Source of the DNA: Streptomyces neyagawaensis
GTDB taxonomy: Bacteria; Actinomycetota; Actinomycetes; Streptomycetales; Streptomycetaceae
NCBI RefSeq assembly: GCF_023516595.1
Contig: NZ_JAMGBG010000050.1
Coordinates: 1 to 64,000 of the forward strand
Length of the DNA stretch: 64,000 nt
Direction: 5' to 3'
Shown: piece after piece, positions 7,096 through 15,627 of the stretch
Layout of the letters: every line of letters starts with the position of its first letter
How positions within the stretch are numbered: the first letter of the stretch is position 1
The notes under the pieces: generated by a model
The model's database searches: none
Seen by the model: only the letters and a program-made list of their open reading frames with translations
What the model was told of the DNA's origin: nothing
Made by a program: the position numbers and the translations under genes

Positions 7096-8484
7096 ATGGC
7101 TTGGCAGAACTCCCGGGCGACGGGGCCGATCACCCGTGTCCAACGAGCGCGTCCGGAGCGGTGGCTGGCCGTGGCCGGCCTGGCGGCGGGCGCTGTGGTG
7201 GCGTTGCCTGTCCCGCTCGCCCACGCGGCCACCTTGCCGGTGACCTGCTCGGTCCCGGCGCTCGTGGCGGCGATCAACACGGCCAACAGCCAGCCGGGCG
7301 CCGACACGCTCAGCCTGGCGGGCGGGTGCACCTACACCCTGACGGCCGCCGACAACGCCGCCAACGGCCTGCCGGTCATCAGCAGCAACATCACGATCAG
7401 CGGCAACGGTGCGACGATCACACGCGCCGCGTCCGCCCCGGCCTTCCGCATCCTGTTCGTCGCCGGTACGGGCACCTTGACGCTCAACAACGCCACCATC
7501 AGCGGCGGCCGGGCGGAGAGCGACTGCCAAAACTTCCAGGGGATCTCGTGCGGCGGCGGTATCGCCAGCCTCGGCACCCTGACGGTGAACAACAGCCGGG
7601 TGCGCGACAACACCGCCACGTCCGATGTCTTCGCCCAGGGCGGCGGCATCGACAGCGCCGGCACCGGCACCCTGAACAACGTCGAACTCAGCGGCAACAC
7701 CGCCAGCTACACCGGTGCCGACCCGAGCGCCGCCGCAGGCGGTGGCGTAGCCAACGACGGGCCGCTGACCGTGAACAACAGCCGACTGCACCACAACACC
7801 GTCACCGTCACCGATGACACCGACAGCGTCGCGTTCGGCGCCGCCCTCGTCGGCTTCGCCCAGACCACGGTCAGGAACAGCACCATCAGCGACAACCAAA
7901 CCACCGCGAAGGGCGGTATCGCGCGGGGCACTCTCGCGGACGCCTCCACCATGACCGTGAGCGCGACCATCGTCCGCAACAACACCGTCAGCGCTCCCGG
8001 CGGCCTCGCGGCTGGCGCCGGAGCCGCGACCAACTTCCCGATGACCATGACCAGCAGCGTCATCACCGGCAACACCGCCTCTGCCCCGGACGGCGGTACC
8101 GCGCTGTCTGGCGGCATCCACATCGCCGCCTCCGGCACACTCACCCTCGGCAGCACCACCGTGCGCGGCAACACCGCCAGCGCCACCGGCGGCGGCACCG
8201 CCCAGGGCGGCGGGATCGGCAACGCCGGCGGCACCCTGACAGCCAACCAGGTGAACATCGGCAACAACACTGCTACTGCTCCCGGCGGCACCGCCCAGGG
8301 CGGCGGCCTCTACAACGCCGGCACGACGAATCTGAACCAGAGTGCCGTCACCACCAACCGCGCCGGCGACGGCGGAGGCATCTTCGAAGCCGCAGGCACG
8401 GTCACCCTGAACAACACCGCGGTCAGGGCGAACACCCCGAACAACTGCGCCCCGCCGAACGCCGTCCCCGGCTGCAGCGGCTGA
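7096..8484 (+). CDS. Secreted parallel beta-helix protein, transposon passenger
   Basis: 462 residues, ATG preceded by AAGGAGAG. A signal peptide (basic N-terminus, hydrophobic 27-44, A-H-A-A cleavage region near 45) is followed by many short right-handed beta-helix coils: repeated NNS-x-(I/V)-x-x-N-T and GGG(I/V)x-N/S-x-G-T-L-T units, as in CSLREA/polymorphic-outer-membrane-like repeat proteins. A Cys pair (about 136 and 145) and a second near the C-terminus may form disulfides. The region 6842-7095 upstream has no gene. No catalytic motif of a polysaccharide lyase is evident, so this is more likely a surface or adhesin-like protein than an enzyme. The frame is intact although the transposon's own genes are broken. 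Confidence 0.8.
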   Translation: MAWQNSRATGPITRVQRARPERWLAVAGLAAGAVVALPVPLAHAATLPVTCSVPALVAAINTANSQPGADTLSLAGGCTYTLTAADNAANGLPVISSNITISGNGATITRAASAPAFRILFVAGTGTLTLNNATISGGRAESDCQNFQGISCGGGIASLGTLTVNNSRVRDNTATSDVFAQGGGIDSAGTGTLNNVELSGNTASYTGADPSAAAGGGVANDGPLTVNNSRLHHNTVTVTDDTDSVAFGAALVGFAQTTVRNSTISDNQTTAKGGIARGTLADASTMTVSATIVRNNTVSAPGGLAAGAGAATNFPMTMTSSVITGNTASAPDGGTALSGGIHIAASGTLTLGSTTVRGNTASATGGGTAQGGGIGNAGGTLTANQVNIGNNTATAPGGTAQGGGLYNAGTTNLNQSAVTTNRAGDGGGIFEAAGTVTLNNTAVRANTPNNCAPPNAVPGCSG

Positions 8485-8544
8485 GCAATCCCGTCGTACT
8501 GGGCTCGCACCTTGGGGCAGAGCCCAGTACGGCGCTCTGCGCCG

Positions 8545-9725
8545 TCACTCCACCTCGGTGGAGCCCAGATCGCGCAGGGGGCGCAGGCCGCCGGGCAGTT
8601 CGGGAAGCTGAAAGGAGTACCGGCCGAGCATGTTGACGTGGTGGCGGACGAACGGGGAAAGGCGGGCGACGTCCTCGTCGCGGACGTCGAAGCCGTCGGC
8701 ACGCATCTGGGTGACGGCTGCGTCCATGTAGCGGGTGTTGAACAGCACGAGCGCGTTGAGGACCAGGCCGAGCGCGCCGATCTGGTCCTCCATGCCGTCC
8801 TGGTAGCGCTGGTAGAGCTGTCCGGCGCGGCCGTGGAAGATCTTCTGGGCGAGTGCGTGGCGGCCTTCCTGGAGGTTGGCCCGCACCTTGATCTGCCTTC
8901 GGTAGCCGGGCTCGTCGGCCAGGCGCAGGATGTGCAGGGTCTTCGCGATCCGCCCCTAGTGGGCGATGGCGTCGCCCAGCGGGGTGGGCCGGCCGTCGCG
9001 CGACAGCATCCGGATCACGTCGTAGGCGCGGACGGCGCCACGTCCAGGTTCCCCATCCCGCGGCCGGCGATCTCCTCGGCGCGCTGAAGCGCCCACTTCA
9101 TCTGCGGCCCGGACACTCGCACCGGACCGCGCCGCAGCCGGTCCAGCTCCGAGACCCGCTCGCCGGGCGGCACCGTCAGCAGCGAGTCCAGCACCGCCCG
9201 CTGCCCGGTGTTCAGCAGCCCGAACAGCGTGTCCCACAGCCGCTGGTTCGCCGCCTCCCGCACCGTGCCCACCAACCGAGCCAAACGGCTCACCCCCGGC
9301 AGCAACACCCGCTCCTCGCGCAGCCAGCCCGCCGCCGAGTCGAACAACGCCTTCGGCCCGTCCCCAGTCGTCCGCGCCCGCGCGTCCAGCCAGACCACCA
9401 GCTCCTCGCGGACCTCGGCGAAGTCCCGGCAGCCCCCGGACTCCTGGATCTCCCCGGCATGCGTCCGGGCAGTACCGTCCCGCTCGCCATACAGCTTCAG
9501 ACACGAGGCGTCCGCGATCTCCAACTGCTCGGCCAGGTACTCGGCCACCTCCGCCGGCACCTGCCGCGGGTCCGGCATGAACCGGCCCAGGAACCGCACG
9601 CTCGTCAGCTGGACCGCGAACCCGAGCCGGTTGTGGGGCCGGCGCTTGGCCTGCACCACCGACCGCCACAACAGCTCTCCGAAGATCGACAACAACGACC
9701 CACGAAGGCTCCGACGCTCAATCAC
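8545..9725 (-). pseudogene. tnpA: Tn3-family transposase (TnpA) remnant: deleted, frameshifted, amber stop
   Basis: Two pieces of a protein normally near 1000 residues. The 5' piece (9725 down to about 9040) encodes the N-terminal DNA-binding region, from MIERRSLRGSLLSIFGELL to about KWALQRAEEIAGRGMGNLDV. It then joins, in another frame near 9035-9045, directly to the C-terminal end (AYDVIRMLSRDGRPTPLGDA onward). This removes roughly 600 codons, including the first catalytic aspartates. In the C-terminal piece a TAG at 8956-8958 sits where relatives have Tyr (AIAH-stop-GRIAKTL). The rest, to NMLGRYSFQLPE and LRPLRD, is recognisable. Not functional. Confidence 0.88.
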
Positions 9726-9758
9726 CCCAGGTCAAAGGCACAATTAGCCCAGGGACGG

Positions 9759-9796
9759 CTTAGCGCACGATCTGACACGGATGTTCCTCAACTCCC
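9759..9796 (-). repeat. Tn3-family terminal inverted repeat, right (38 bp)
   Basis: Reverse complement starts GGGAGTTGAGGAACATCC and ends GTGCGCTAAG; differs from the left end at four positions. Directly followed by the GGACC target duplication at 9797-9801. Confidence 0.9.
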
Positions 9797-9801
9797 GGAC
9801 C
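9797..9801. repeat. Target-site duplication GGACC, right copy
   Basis: Identical to 5634-5638 and directly abutting the right inverted repeat. Confidence 0.85.
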
Positions 9802-9913
9802 GGGGGCGGGGGACGGGCGAGGGACGAGGGGCGCGGAGCACGGAGGCGGGACGCGGCTCGCCGAACATCGAAACCGTCTGGACAAAAAAAGTTTTCGGTG
9901 GGACGGTGGAGTC

Positions 9914-10801
9914 ATGTGGGACGTCACCGTGATCGAGGACCCGGAGGCCGCCGCCGTGTCGCTGGACCCCGTACGGGCCCGGCTGCTGGCGGAGCTGGCG
10001 GCCGGCCCGGCGAGCGCCGCGATGCTGGCCGGAAAGGTCGGGCTGCCCCGCCAGAAGGTGAACTACCACCTCAAGGCGCTGGAGCAGCACGGCCTGGTCG
10101 AACTGGCGGAGGAGCGCCGCAAGGGCAACGTCACCGAGCGGCTGATGCGGGCGACCGCCGCGTCGTATGTGATCTCGCCGCTCGCGCTCGCCGCCGTGCA
10201 ACCGGACCCGGACCGCTTCCGGGACCAGCTCTCGGCGCGCTGGCTGCTCGCGCTCGGCGCCCGGCTCGTCCGTGACGTCGGGTCGCTGATCACCGGCGCG
10301 ACCAGGGCACGCCAACGGCTCGCGACCTACGCGCTCGACGGCGAGGTCACCTTCGCCTCGGCCGCCGACCGCGCCGCGTTCGTTCGGGAGCTGACGGCCG
10401 GGGTGAGCGCCCTCATCCGCAAGTACGACGCCCCCGACGCCGAGGGCGGCCGGGCCCACCGCATCATCGTCGCTGTCCATCCCACGATCACGCGTCCGGC
10501 AGGGACGGCGGACGAGGGCGCGGCCACCGTCGAGCCCGGCGCCGAGGCCACGGCCACGGCCACGGCCGCACGCATAGCGAAAGCCGACCGTTCGGCGGAA
10601 GGCCCAGCTCGCCCCTCGGCCGAAATCCCGACCGAACCCGCCGCGCACCCCCCGACCGGATCCCCGACCGGATCCCCGACCGGATCCCCGACCGGATCGT
10701 TGGCCGGATCCACGACCGAATTGCCGGCCGGTAACCCCGCCGGATCCACGACCGAATTGCCGGCCGGTAACCCCGCCCCCGAATCCCCATCGCACCCGTA
10801 G
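9914..10801 (+). CDS. ArsR-like winged-helix regulator with repetitive C-terminal tail
   Basis: 295 residues from an ATG at 9914. Residues about 15-75 form a helix-turn-helix of the ArsR/HTH_20 type (SLDPVRARLLAELAAGPASA, then GLPRQKVNYHLKALEQHGLV). The middle (about 95-195) resembles the effector part seen in regulators paired with SRPBCC genes. From about 205 the protein becomes disordered, Ala/Pro/Thr-rich, and ends in four PTGS repeats and two copies of a 12-residue GSTTELPAGNPA-type unit encoded by exact DNA repeats. The SRPBCC gene follows after 15 bp, so the two are one operon, the usual arrangement for this regulator family. Confidence 0.85.
   Translation: MWDVTVIEDPEAAAVSLDPVRARLLAELAAGPASAAMLAGKVGLPRQKVNYHLKALEQHGLVELAEERRKGNVTERLMRATAASYVISPLALAAVQPDPDRFRDQLSARWLLALGARLVRDVGSLITGATRARQRLATYALDGEVTFASAADRAAFVRELTAGVSALIRKYDAPDAEGGRAHRIIVAVHPTITRPAGTADEGAATVEPGAEATATATAARIAKADRSAEGPARPSAEIPTEPAAHPPTGSPTGSPTGSPTGSLAGSTTELPAGNPAGSTTELPAGNPAPESPSHP
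10652..10774 (+). repeat. Coding tandem repeats: 4 x 12 bp and 2 x 36 bp
   Basis: CCGACCGGATCC is repeated four times at 10652-10699 (the last copy ends in G). A 36-bp unit at 10703-10738 is repeated without change at 10739-10774. All are in frame within the regulator's tail. Identity at the DNA level points to recent slippage. Confidence 0.9.
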
Positions 10802-10816
10802 TACTCAGGAGCCACC

Positions 10817-11560
10817 ATGTCCAAGGAATTCGAGATCGCCCGCGAGTTCGAGGTCGATGCCACGCCCGAGCAGGTGTGGGACGCCGTCACCAGCGGTACC
10901 GGTGGCTGGCTGTGGCCGATGGAGGCGCCCGAGCCGCGGGTCGGCGGCAAGGGGCCCTTCGGTTCCGAGGTCACCGCCTGGGAGCCGCCGCACCGTTACA
11001 CCAACCGGGTGGAGGACGTCGAGGGCATCTCCGAGCAGACCCTCAACCAGCTCGACTACACGATCGAGCCCCGTGACGAGGGCCGCCGCGCCTGGGTGCG
11101 GTACGTGCACAGCGGGATCTTCGTCGACGACTGGGACAACCAGTACGACGCCGCCGGCCGGCACACCGACTTCTATCTGCACACCCTGCGCCAGTACCTG
11201 ACGCGCTTCGCGGGCCGCCCGGTCACCGCCTTCGCCACCTTCGAGGGGCCCGAGGCGTCCTCGGCCCCCGACGCGTTCACCGCCGTCGCGCGGGCGCTCG
11301 GCCTCGCCGACGACACCGCCGAGGGCGCGCGCGTCCGGGCGGAGGGGCCCGAGGGGAAGCCCCTGGACGCGGTGGTCGACTACCGCAACCCCTACTTCAT
11401 CGGGCTGCGCACCGACGATGCCCTCATCCGCTTCTTCGGCCGCGGCCACTGGGGCCACCCCGTCGGCGTCAGCGTCCACGACTTCGCGTCGGGTGCCGAC
11501 GCCGCGGCCGACGAGGCGGCATGGAAGGGCTGGCTGAACGGCGTGTTCAGCCAGCCCTGA
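10817..11560 (+). CDS. SRPBCC (AHSA1/START-like) domain protein
   Basis: 247 residues, ATG at 10817 with AGGAG upstream. Residues 1-150 have the SRPBCC pattern (IAREFEVDATPEQVWDAVTS..., strand-rich, EPPHRY...), a hydrophobic ligand-binding cavity fold. The C-terminal half (about 160-245) is a second, degenerate alpha/beta module ending in ...GWLNGVFSQP. Likely binds or converts a small hydrophobic ligand. It is co-transcribed with the regulator upstream, which may sense the same ligand. Reaction unknown. Confidence 0.8.
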   Translation: MSKEFEIAREFEVDATPEQVWDAVTSGTGGWLWPMEAPEPRVGGKGPFGSEVTAWEPPHRYTNRVEDVEGISEQTLNQLDYTIEPRDEGRRAWVRYVHSGIFVDDWDNQYDAAGRHTDFYLHTLRQYLTRFAGRPVTAFATFEGPEASSAPDAFTAVARALGLADDTAEGARVRAEGPEGKPLDAVVDYRNPYFIGLRTDDALIRFFGRGHWGHPVGVSVHDFASGADAAADEAAWKGWLNGVFSQP

Positions 11561-11568
11561 AAGACCCG

Positions 11569-11611
11569 GAACCCTCAGCGGGTCACGGGTGAACCCTCAG
11601 CAGGTCACGGG
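11569..11611. repeat. 21-bp direct repeat at the junction of convergent genes
   Basis: GAACCCTCAGCGGGTCACGG at 11569-11588 (plus G) recurs at 11591-11611 with one change. The second copy covers the last codon and stop of the convergent nuclease gene (stop at 11605-11607), so the first copy looks like a short duplication of that gene's 3' end. Confidence 0.75.
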
Positions 11612-13431
11612 CGGAACCGCAGCACCGACGGGTCGTGGTCGCTGATCTGGTCGTGGAACTCCGCGTTGATGTGCACGCTGTCGTACGTGAACTCGCACGA
11701 GCGGCGGATCGACGGGCTGACCAGGATCTGGTCGAGGACCTGCGCGTTGCCCTGGTAGACGTACGAATAACGCTCGTTCTTCGGCAGCGACTTGACCGAC
11801 GACCACAGCGCGCCGCCGTCCTCCAGCAGCTTCGCGGTGTCGGAGAACTCGAAGTCGTTGATGTCGCCGAGGGCGATCACGTTCGCGTTCTTCTGCTTCG
11901 CCAGGATGTCCTTGACGAACGTGTTCACGGCGGTCGCCTGGAGGTGGCGCTGCGTCTCCGAGCTGCGCTTCGGCGGCTGGAACTGCGAGTGCAACGACTG
12001 GTCCCCGCCCTTGGACGAGAAGTGGTTCGCGATGACGAACACGGACTCGCCACGGAAGGAGAACTCGCCGACGAGCGGCTTGCGGCTGTTGGACCAGGCG
12101 GCGTTCGCCGGGTCGATACGACCGGGCGAGAGGGTCAGCCGGGCCTTGCCGTACGCCTTCGTCACACCGACCGCGGTGGTGGCGTCGCCGCCCGCGCGGT
12201 CGGTGAAGGACACCCGCTCCGGGTTGAACAGGAACACCTGACGGATGTTGCCGCCGGGCTCGCCGCCGTCCGCGAGGTCGACCGGGTCGATGGAGCGCCA
12301 GTCGTATGCCGGGCCGCCGGCCGCCACGATGGCGTCGATCAGCTTCTTCACCGTCTGGTCGGCGGCGACCGTACCGTCCTTCGTCGCGCCGTTGTTGTCC
12401 TGGATCTCCTCCAGGGCCACGATGTCGGGCGACTTCAGGTTGTTCACGATCGCGGCCGCGTGGGCGTCGAACGTCGTGTCGGAGGGGTCGAGGTTCTCGA
12501 CGTTGTACGTCGCCACCGCGAGCTCGCCGCGCGCCTGCTTACGGGTCGTCTCGCGCTCCAGGCCGCCCTGCTTCAGGGTGCCGAGCTTGCTCGCGACCAG
12601 CGTGTAACCGCCGAACTGGCTGTAGTCCAGGGGGCCCTCGGTGGTGCCCGTCAGGACGTCACCGACGTTCGCCTTCGGGAAGTCGGCGGCCGCGCCGAGC
12701 GACTGGATCTGGAGCCGGCCGGTGTTCTGCGAGGTGTAGGAGCCGTAGACCGTGCCGCCCCGGCGGCTGGCGTTCTCCCGCGGCTTCACCGTGACCCACA
12801 GCTCGGTGAACGCGTCGGTCGCGGTGACCACACGGGCGTCGGCGACCTGGACGTTCATGCCCTCCAGGGACTCGTAGTAGTCCAGGGCGTAGGTGGCGGG
12901 GTCGAGGGTGAGCCCGTTGACCGAGCCGTTCGCGGCGGCGTCGCCGGCCGGGGCGTACGCCTTCGGCACGGACGCGGCGTCGACGACGGTCGCGGCCGGG
13001 ACGGCGTTGCCACTGGAGACCACGGTGACGGTGGGACGGGAGAGCTGGGTGACCGACTGGTTTCCGGACGAAGTGCCGCCCGGCACGAACTCGCCGACCG
13101 TGCCCGACACGGTGACCGCGTCGCCCACGGAAACCTTCGGCGTGGAGCTCGTGAAGACGAAGATGCCCTCACTCGTGGCCGGGCTGTCGTCCGCCCGGGT
13201 GTCCTGCATCCAGAAGCCGCGTGACGAACCGTAGGTCCGTACGCCGGTGACGATGCCCTCGACACCGGTGACCTGCTGGCCGACGAGCGGCGAGGTGCGC
13301 GTGGTGCCCTGGATGTCGTGGATGCGTATGGAGTCAGCCGCGGCGGGCGAGGTCAGGGCCACGGCGGAGACGGTGGAGCAGATGGCGGCGACGGTCAGCG
13401 CGCCGATGCGCGCGGTTCTCTTGCTCGGCAA
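11605..13431 (-). CDS. Secreted endonuclease/exonuclease/phosphatase (EEP) family nuclease
   Basis: 608 residues from a TTG at 13431, chosen because GGAGGG lies 7 bases upstream and a good signal peptide follows (basic start, hydrophobic 8-25, S-P-A-A-A-D cleavage near 28-32). An N-terminal OB-fold-like module (about 35-230, with GxVTGVR and GFWMQD) precedes the EEP domain. The EEP motifs VATYNVENLDP, DIVALEEIQD, VIANHFSSKGGD, NVIALGDINDFE and a C-terminal SDHDP supply the metal ligands and catalytic histidines. This is the architecture of large extracellular bacterial DNases of the ExeM/NucH type. Probably degrades extracellular DNA for phosphate or nitrogen. Confidence 0.88.
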   Translation of the reverse strand: MPSKRTARIGALTVAAICSTVSAVALTSPAAADSIRIHDIQGTTRTSPLVGQQVTGVEGIVTGVRTYGSSRGFWMQDTRADDSPATSEGIFVFTSSTPKVSVGDAVTVSGTVGEFVPGGTSSGNQSVTQLSRPTVTVVSSGNAVPAATVVDAASVPKAYAPAGDAAANGSVNGLTLDPATYALDYYESLEGMNVQVADARVVTATDAFTELWVTVKPRENASRRGGTVYGSYTSQNTGRLQIQSLGAAADFPKANVGDVLTGTTEGPLDYSQFGGYTLVASKLGTLKQGGLERETTRKQARGELAVATYNVENLDPSDTTFDAHAAAIVNNLKSPDIVALEEIQDNNGATKDGTVAADQTVKKLIDAIVAAGGPAYDWRSIDPVDLADGGEPGGNIRQVFLFNPERVSFTDRAGGDATTAVGVTKAYGKARLTLSPGRIDPANAAWSNSRKPLVGEFSFRGESVFVIANHFSSKGGDQSLHSQFQPPKRSSETQRHLQATAVNTFVKDILAKQKNANVIALGDINDFEFSDTAKLLEDGGALWSSVKSLPKNERYSYVYQGNAQVLDQILVSPSIRRSCEFTYDSVHINAEFHDQISDHDPSVLRFRP

Positions 13432-13801
13432 GGGGATCCCTCCGGGGACGTACGTGGGCGCCGGGACGAGAGTGGACGGGGGGTGGCCAGATACCGGTGG
13501 GGCGGTGTGACGCGCGTAGAACGCCGGAACGCCCGAGAGGGGCGTCCAGGGAGGCCGGGGGTCGACCCCCGTAGCTACCCGTGAGTTTCTACGCGCGTCA
13601 ATCTCCAGCCTGGTCAGGCCACTTGTCAAGGTTTCGGCCATGTCCGACTCCTGGCAGGTACATGAACCGGGTGGCATGGGTGGAAATCCGTCTAGGCTGA
13701 GCGGTTGCCGAGGTGGTGCGCGGACCGGCCCCGCCTCGCGATCGATGATGCTTGTTCCGCACACCGCTCGCCGTCGTTCGTCCCCGAGGAGAACCCCGCC
13801 G
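13432..13801. promoter_or_regulatory. Divergent control region between nuclease and hypothetical gene, with inverted repeat
   Basis: No gene is supported in these 370 bp. TGACGCGCGTAGAA at 13508-13521 is the exact reverse complement of TTCTACGCGCGTCA at 13587-13600. Each arm contains the self-complementary octamer ACGCGCGT. Between them a shorter stem, ACGCCC/GGGCGT, lies at about 13530-13546. The arms lie 77-170 bp upstream of the nuclease start and look like a pair of operator half-sites. Confidence 0.5.
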
Positions 13802-15331
13802 ATGTCAGACAGCTCGCCACTGCCGCCGGTGCGGCTCCGCTCCGAGGCGGAACTGGCGCGGGACGCGCTCGCCACCCCGCTCCTCTCGCGCGCCGCGCGA
13901 CTCGCCCGCTGGGCCGGGCCGGAGACGCGGGTGGGCGCCGGGGGCGAACTCGTCGAGGAGCAACTGCCCGCCGCGGCCGAGGCGCTCGGGCTCACCGGCG
14001 AGGGCGCCACCACCGCGGGCACCACCAGGACCGCGGACGGTGGCACCACCCCCGAGGACGCGGCGGCCCTGGCGAGCGAGGCGTGGCGGGTGGCCGTGGA
14101 CACCGGGCTCGTCGAGATCGTGGACCCCGACGAGGAGGAGGGGAGCGCGGTCACCACCGGCGAGGCGCTCGCGCTCCTCACCTCCGGCGGGCCCCGCGAT
14201 GTCCTCGGCGTGTGGCTCGCCGCGCTGGAGGCCGCGCTGGCCGACGCGAGCGTGCCCGAACTCGACGGCCTCGTCGACGCCATGGAGTCCGGCGGCGAGA
14301 TCGACTTCTCCGAGCTGGACTGGGACCCCGACGCCGAGGCGGAGTTCCTCGACGGGGTGCTCGGCAACCTCTACCTCCTCACCGTCAGCGAGGACGGACC
14401 CGGCGACGGGCCGGTGCCGCTGCCCGCCCTCGCCGCGTCGATGATCGTGCCGGACGACATGGGGGAGCCCACCAACGACGTCCTGGAGCAGGTGTCGGAC
14501 GCGATGATGCGGCTCGACGACCAGTTCCGGGTGCTGGAGCCGGTCGGGCTGGTGGAGTACCAGCCCGTGGACGAGGGCCTCATGACGGACGCGGAGGAGA
14601 ACGCCGCCGCCGGGGACACCGGGACCGCCGAGGGCGCCGGGAGCGGTCCGGTCGTCGACGACACCGATGTCACCCGGTACGGCATGGTGCGGCTCACCCC
14701 GCTCGGGCTGTACGGGATGCGGGCGCGCCTCCAGGAGGCGGGCCTCGTGGCCCCCGCGGTCGGGGACCTCGCCGACAAGGGCGCCGACGTGCTGCTCGAC
14801 GGCACCGCCGAGTATCCGCCGGGGGCGGCCCTCGCCGAGACCGAGCAGTGGCTGGCCCGGCATGAACCGCTGGCCGCCGCACGCGAGTTGCTCGCCGCCG
14901 CACGGGGGGCCGACCAGGGGGCGCCGCTCCGGCGGCTGCGCTGCCAGCAGGCGCTGTCCCTGGTGGGCGCCGCCGCGGAGCCCGCGCTGCGGGAGGTGCT
15001 CGACGACGCGGAACTGGGCGGGCTCGCCCGGGTGTGGCTCACCGAGCGGGGGGCCGAGGAGGTGCCGGCGCCGTCCGAGGAGATGGTGTTCTGGCTGACC
15101 ATCGACACGGTGGCCGCGCAGCTGGCGGCCGAGGGGAACTCGGCGGAGCTGCGGGGGCTGGTGGAGGGGCTCGCGCAGCAGCACCGGGGGTTCTTCGACG
15201 CGGCGTGGCGGGTGGGGCATCCGGCCACGGCGGATGTGCTGGAGGCGATGGGGCGGATCCATCCGGACAAGCGGGTGGCGAAGGAGGCCAGGAAGGCGGC
15301 GTTCAAGGCGCGGTCGCAGAAGGGGGAATGA
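13802..15331 (+). CDS. Hypothetical protein, 509 aa, acidic, Ala-rich
   Basis: ATG at 13802 with GAGGAG upstream; the open frame extends further 5' but without a usable site. The protein is cytoplasmic (no signal or membrane span), acidic in the first half (DPDEEEGSAVTTGE, DFSELDWDPDAEAEFLDG) and helical in the second, with HEAT-like alpha-hairpins around 370-500 (paired Ala/Leu-rich helices ending in HPDKRVAKEARKAAFKARSQ). A winged-helix-like stretch lies around 285-330. Proteins like this are known as conserved hypotheticals of streptomycetes; I assign no function. Confidence 0.75.
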   Translation: MSDSSPLPPVRLRSEAELARDALATPLLSRAARLARWAGPETRVGAGGELVEEQLPAAAEALGLTGEGATTAGTTRTADGGTTPEDAAALASEAWRVAVDTGLVEIVDPDEEEGSAVTTGEALALLTSGGPRDVLGVWLAALEAALADASVPELDGLVDAMESGGEIDFSELDWDPDAEAEFLDGVLGNLYLLTVSEDGPGDGPVPLPALAASMIVPDDMGEPTNDVLEQVSDAMMRLDDQFRVLEPVGLVEYQPVDEGLMTDAEENAAAGDTGTAEGAGSGPVVDDTDVTRYGMVRLTPLGLYGMRARLQEAGLVAPAVGDLADKGADVLLDGTAEYPPGAALAETEQWLARHEPLAAARELLAAARGADQGAPLRRLRCQQALSLVGAAAEPALREVLDDAELGGLARVWLTERGAEEVPAPSEEMVFWLTIDTVAAQLAAEGNSAELRGLVEGLAQQHRGFFDAAWRVGHPATADVLEAMGRIHPDKRVAKEARKAAFKARSQKGE

Positions 15332-15376
15332 CGGCTGCCGGGCGCCTTGGGGGTCGGGGGGCGCGGGGTTCGTTGG

Positions 15377-15440
15377 CGGGTGCGGGTGCGGGTGCGGGTG
15401 CGGGTGAGTGGGGGCTGATCGCGCAGTTCCCCGCGCCCCT
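15377..15440. repeat. GGTGCG hexamer run followed by a 22-bp dispersed repeat
   Basis: About five copies of the hexamer GGTGCG (15377-15406) are followed by TCGCGCAGTTCCCCGCGCCC (plus CT) at 15419-15440. The 22-mer recurs at 28866, 32212, 32299 (reverse), 37562 (reverse) and 59869 in this window, always between genes. Confidence 0.8.
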
Positions 15441-15627
15441 GGAGGGTCTGGTCTGCGGCCCGCCCTCCGCGAACGGCCGCCCACACCCACCCGCACTCGC
15501 CCGACAACCCCGGTCCCCCGAGTTCTCCCGTGGTGTTCAACCCGCGTTCAGGCGGGGGCGGGACAGTGCGGCGCGAAGCTTGGGTCCGCCACCCTTCACG
15601 GTCCTCCCACCGCACGCAGGAGACAGC

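Larger units (their letters stand above)
5639..9796. mobile_element. Decayed Tn3-family transposon, 4158 bp
   Basis: Bounded by 38-bp terminal inverted repeats (5639-5676 and 9759-9796; 34 of 38 identical; outer ends GGG) and flanked by a perfect 5-bp direct repeat GGACC. From left to right it carries a subterminal palindrome, a TnpI-like tyrosine recombinase gene (+), a secreted beta-helix passenger gene (+) and a Tn3-type transposase pseudogene (-). The transposase has lost most of its coding sequence and the recombinase lacks its catalytic tyrosine, so the element should be immobile unless helped in trans. It landed in an intergenic gap and disrupted no visible gene. Confidence 0.9.

Noticed and set aside
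11635..13224. Open frame of 529 codons on the plus strand
   Set aside because: Antisense shadow of the secreted nuclease gene, whose protein shows clear EEP motifs.
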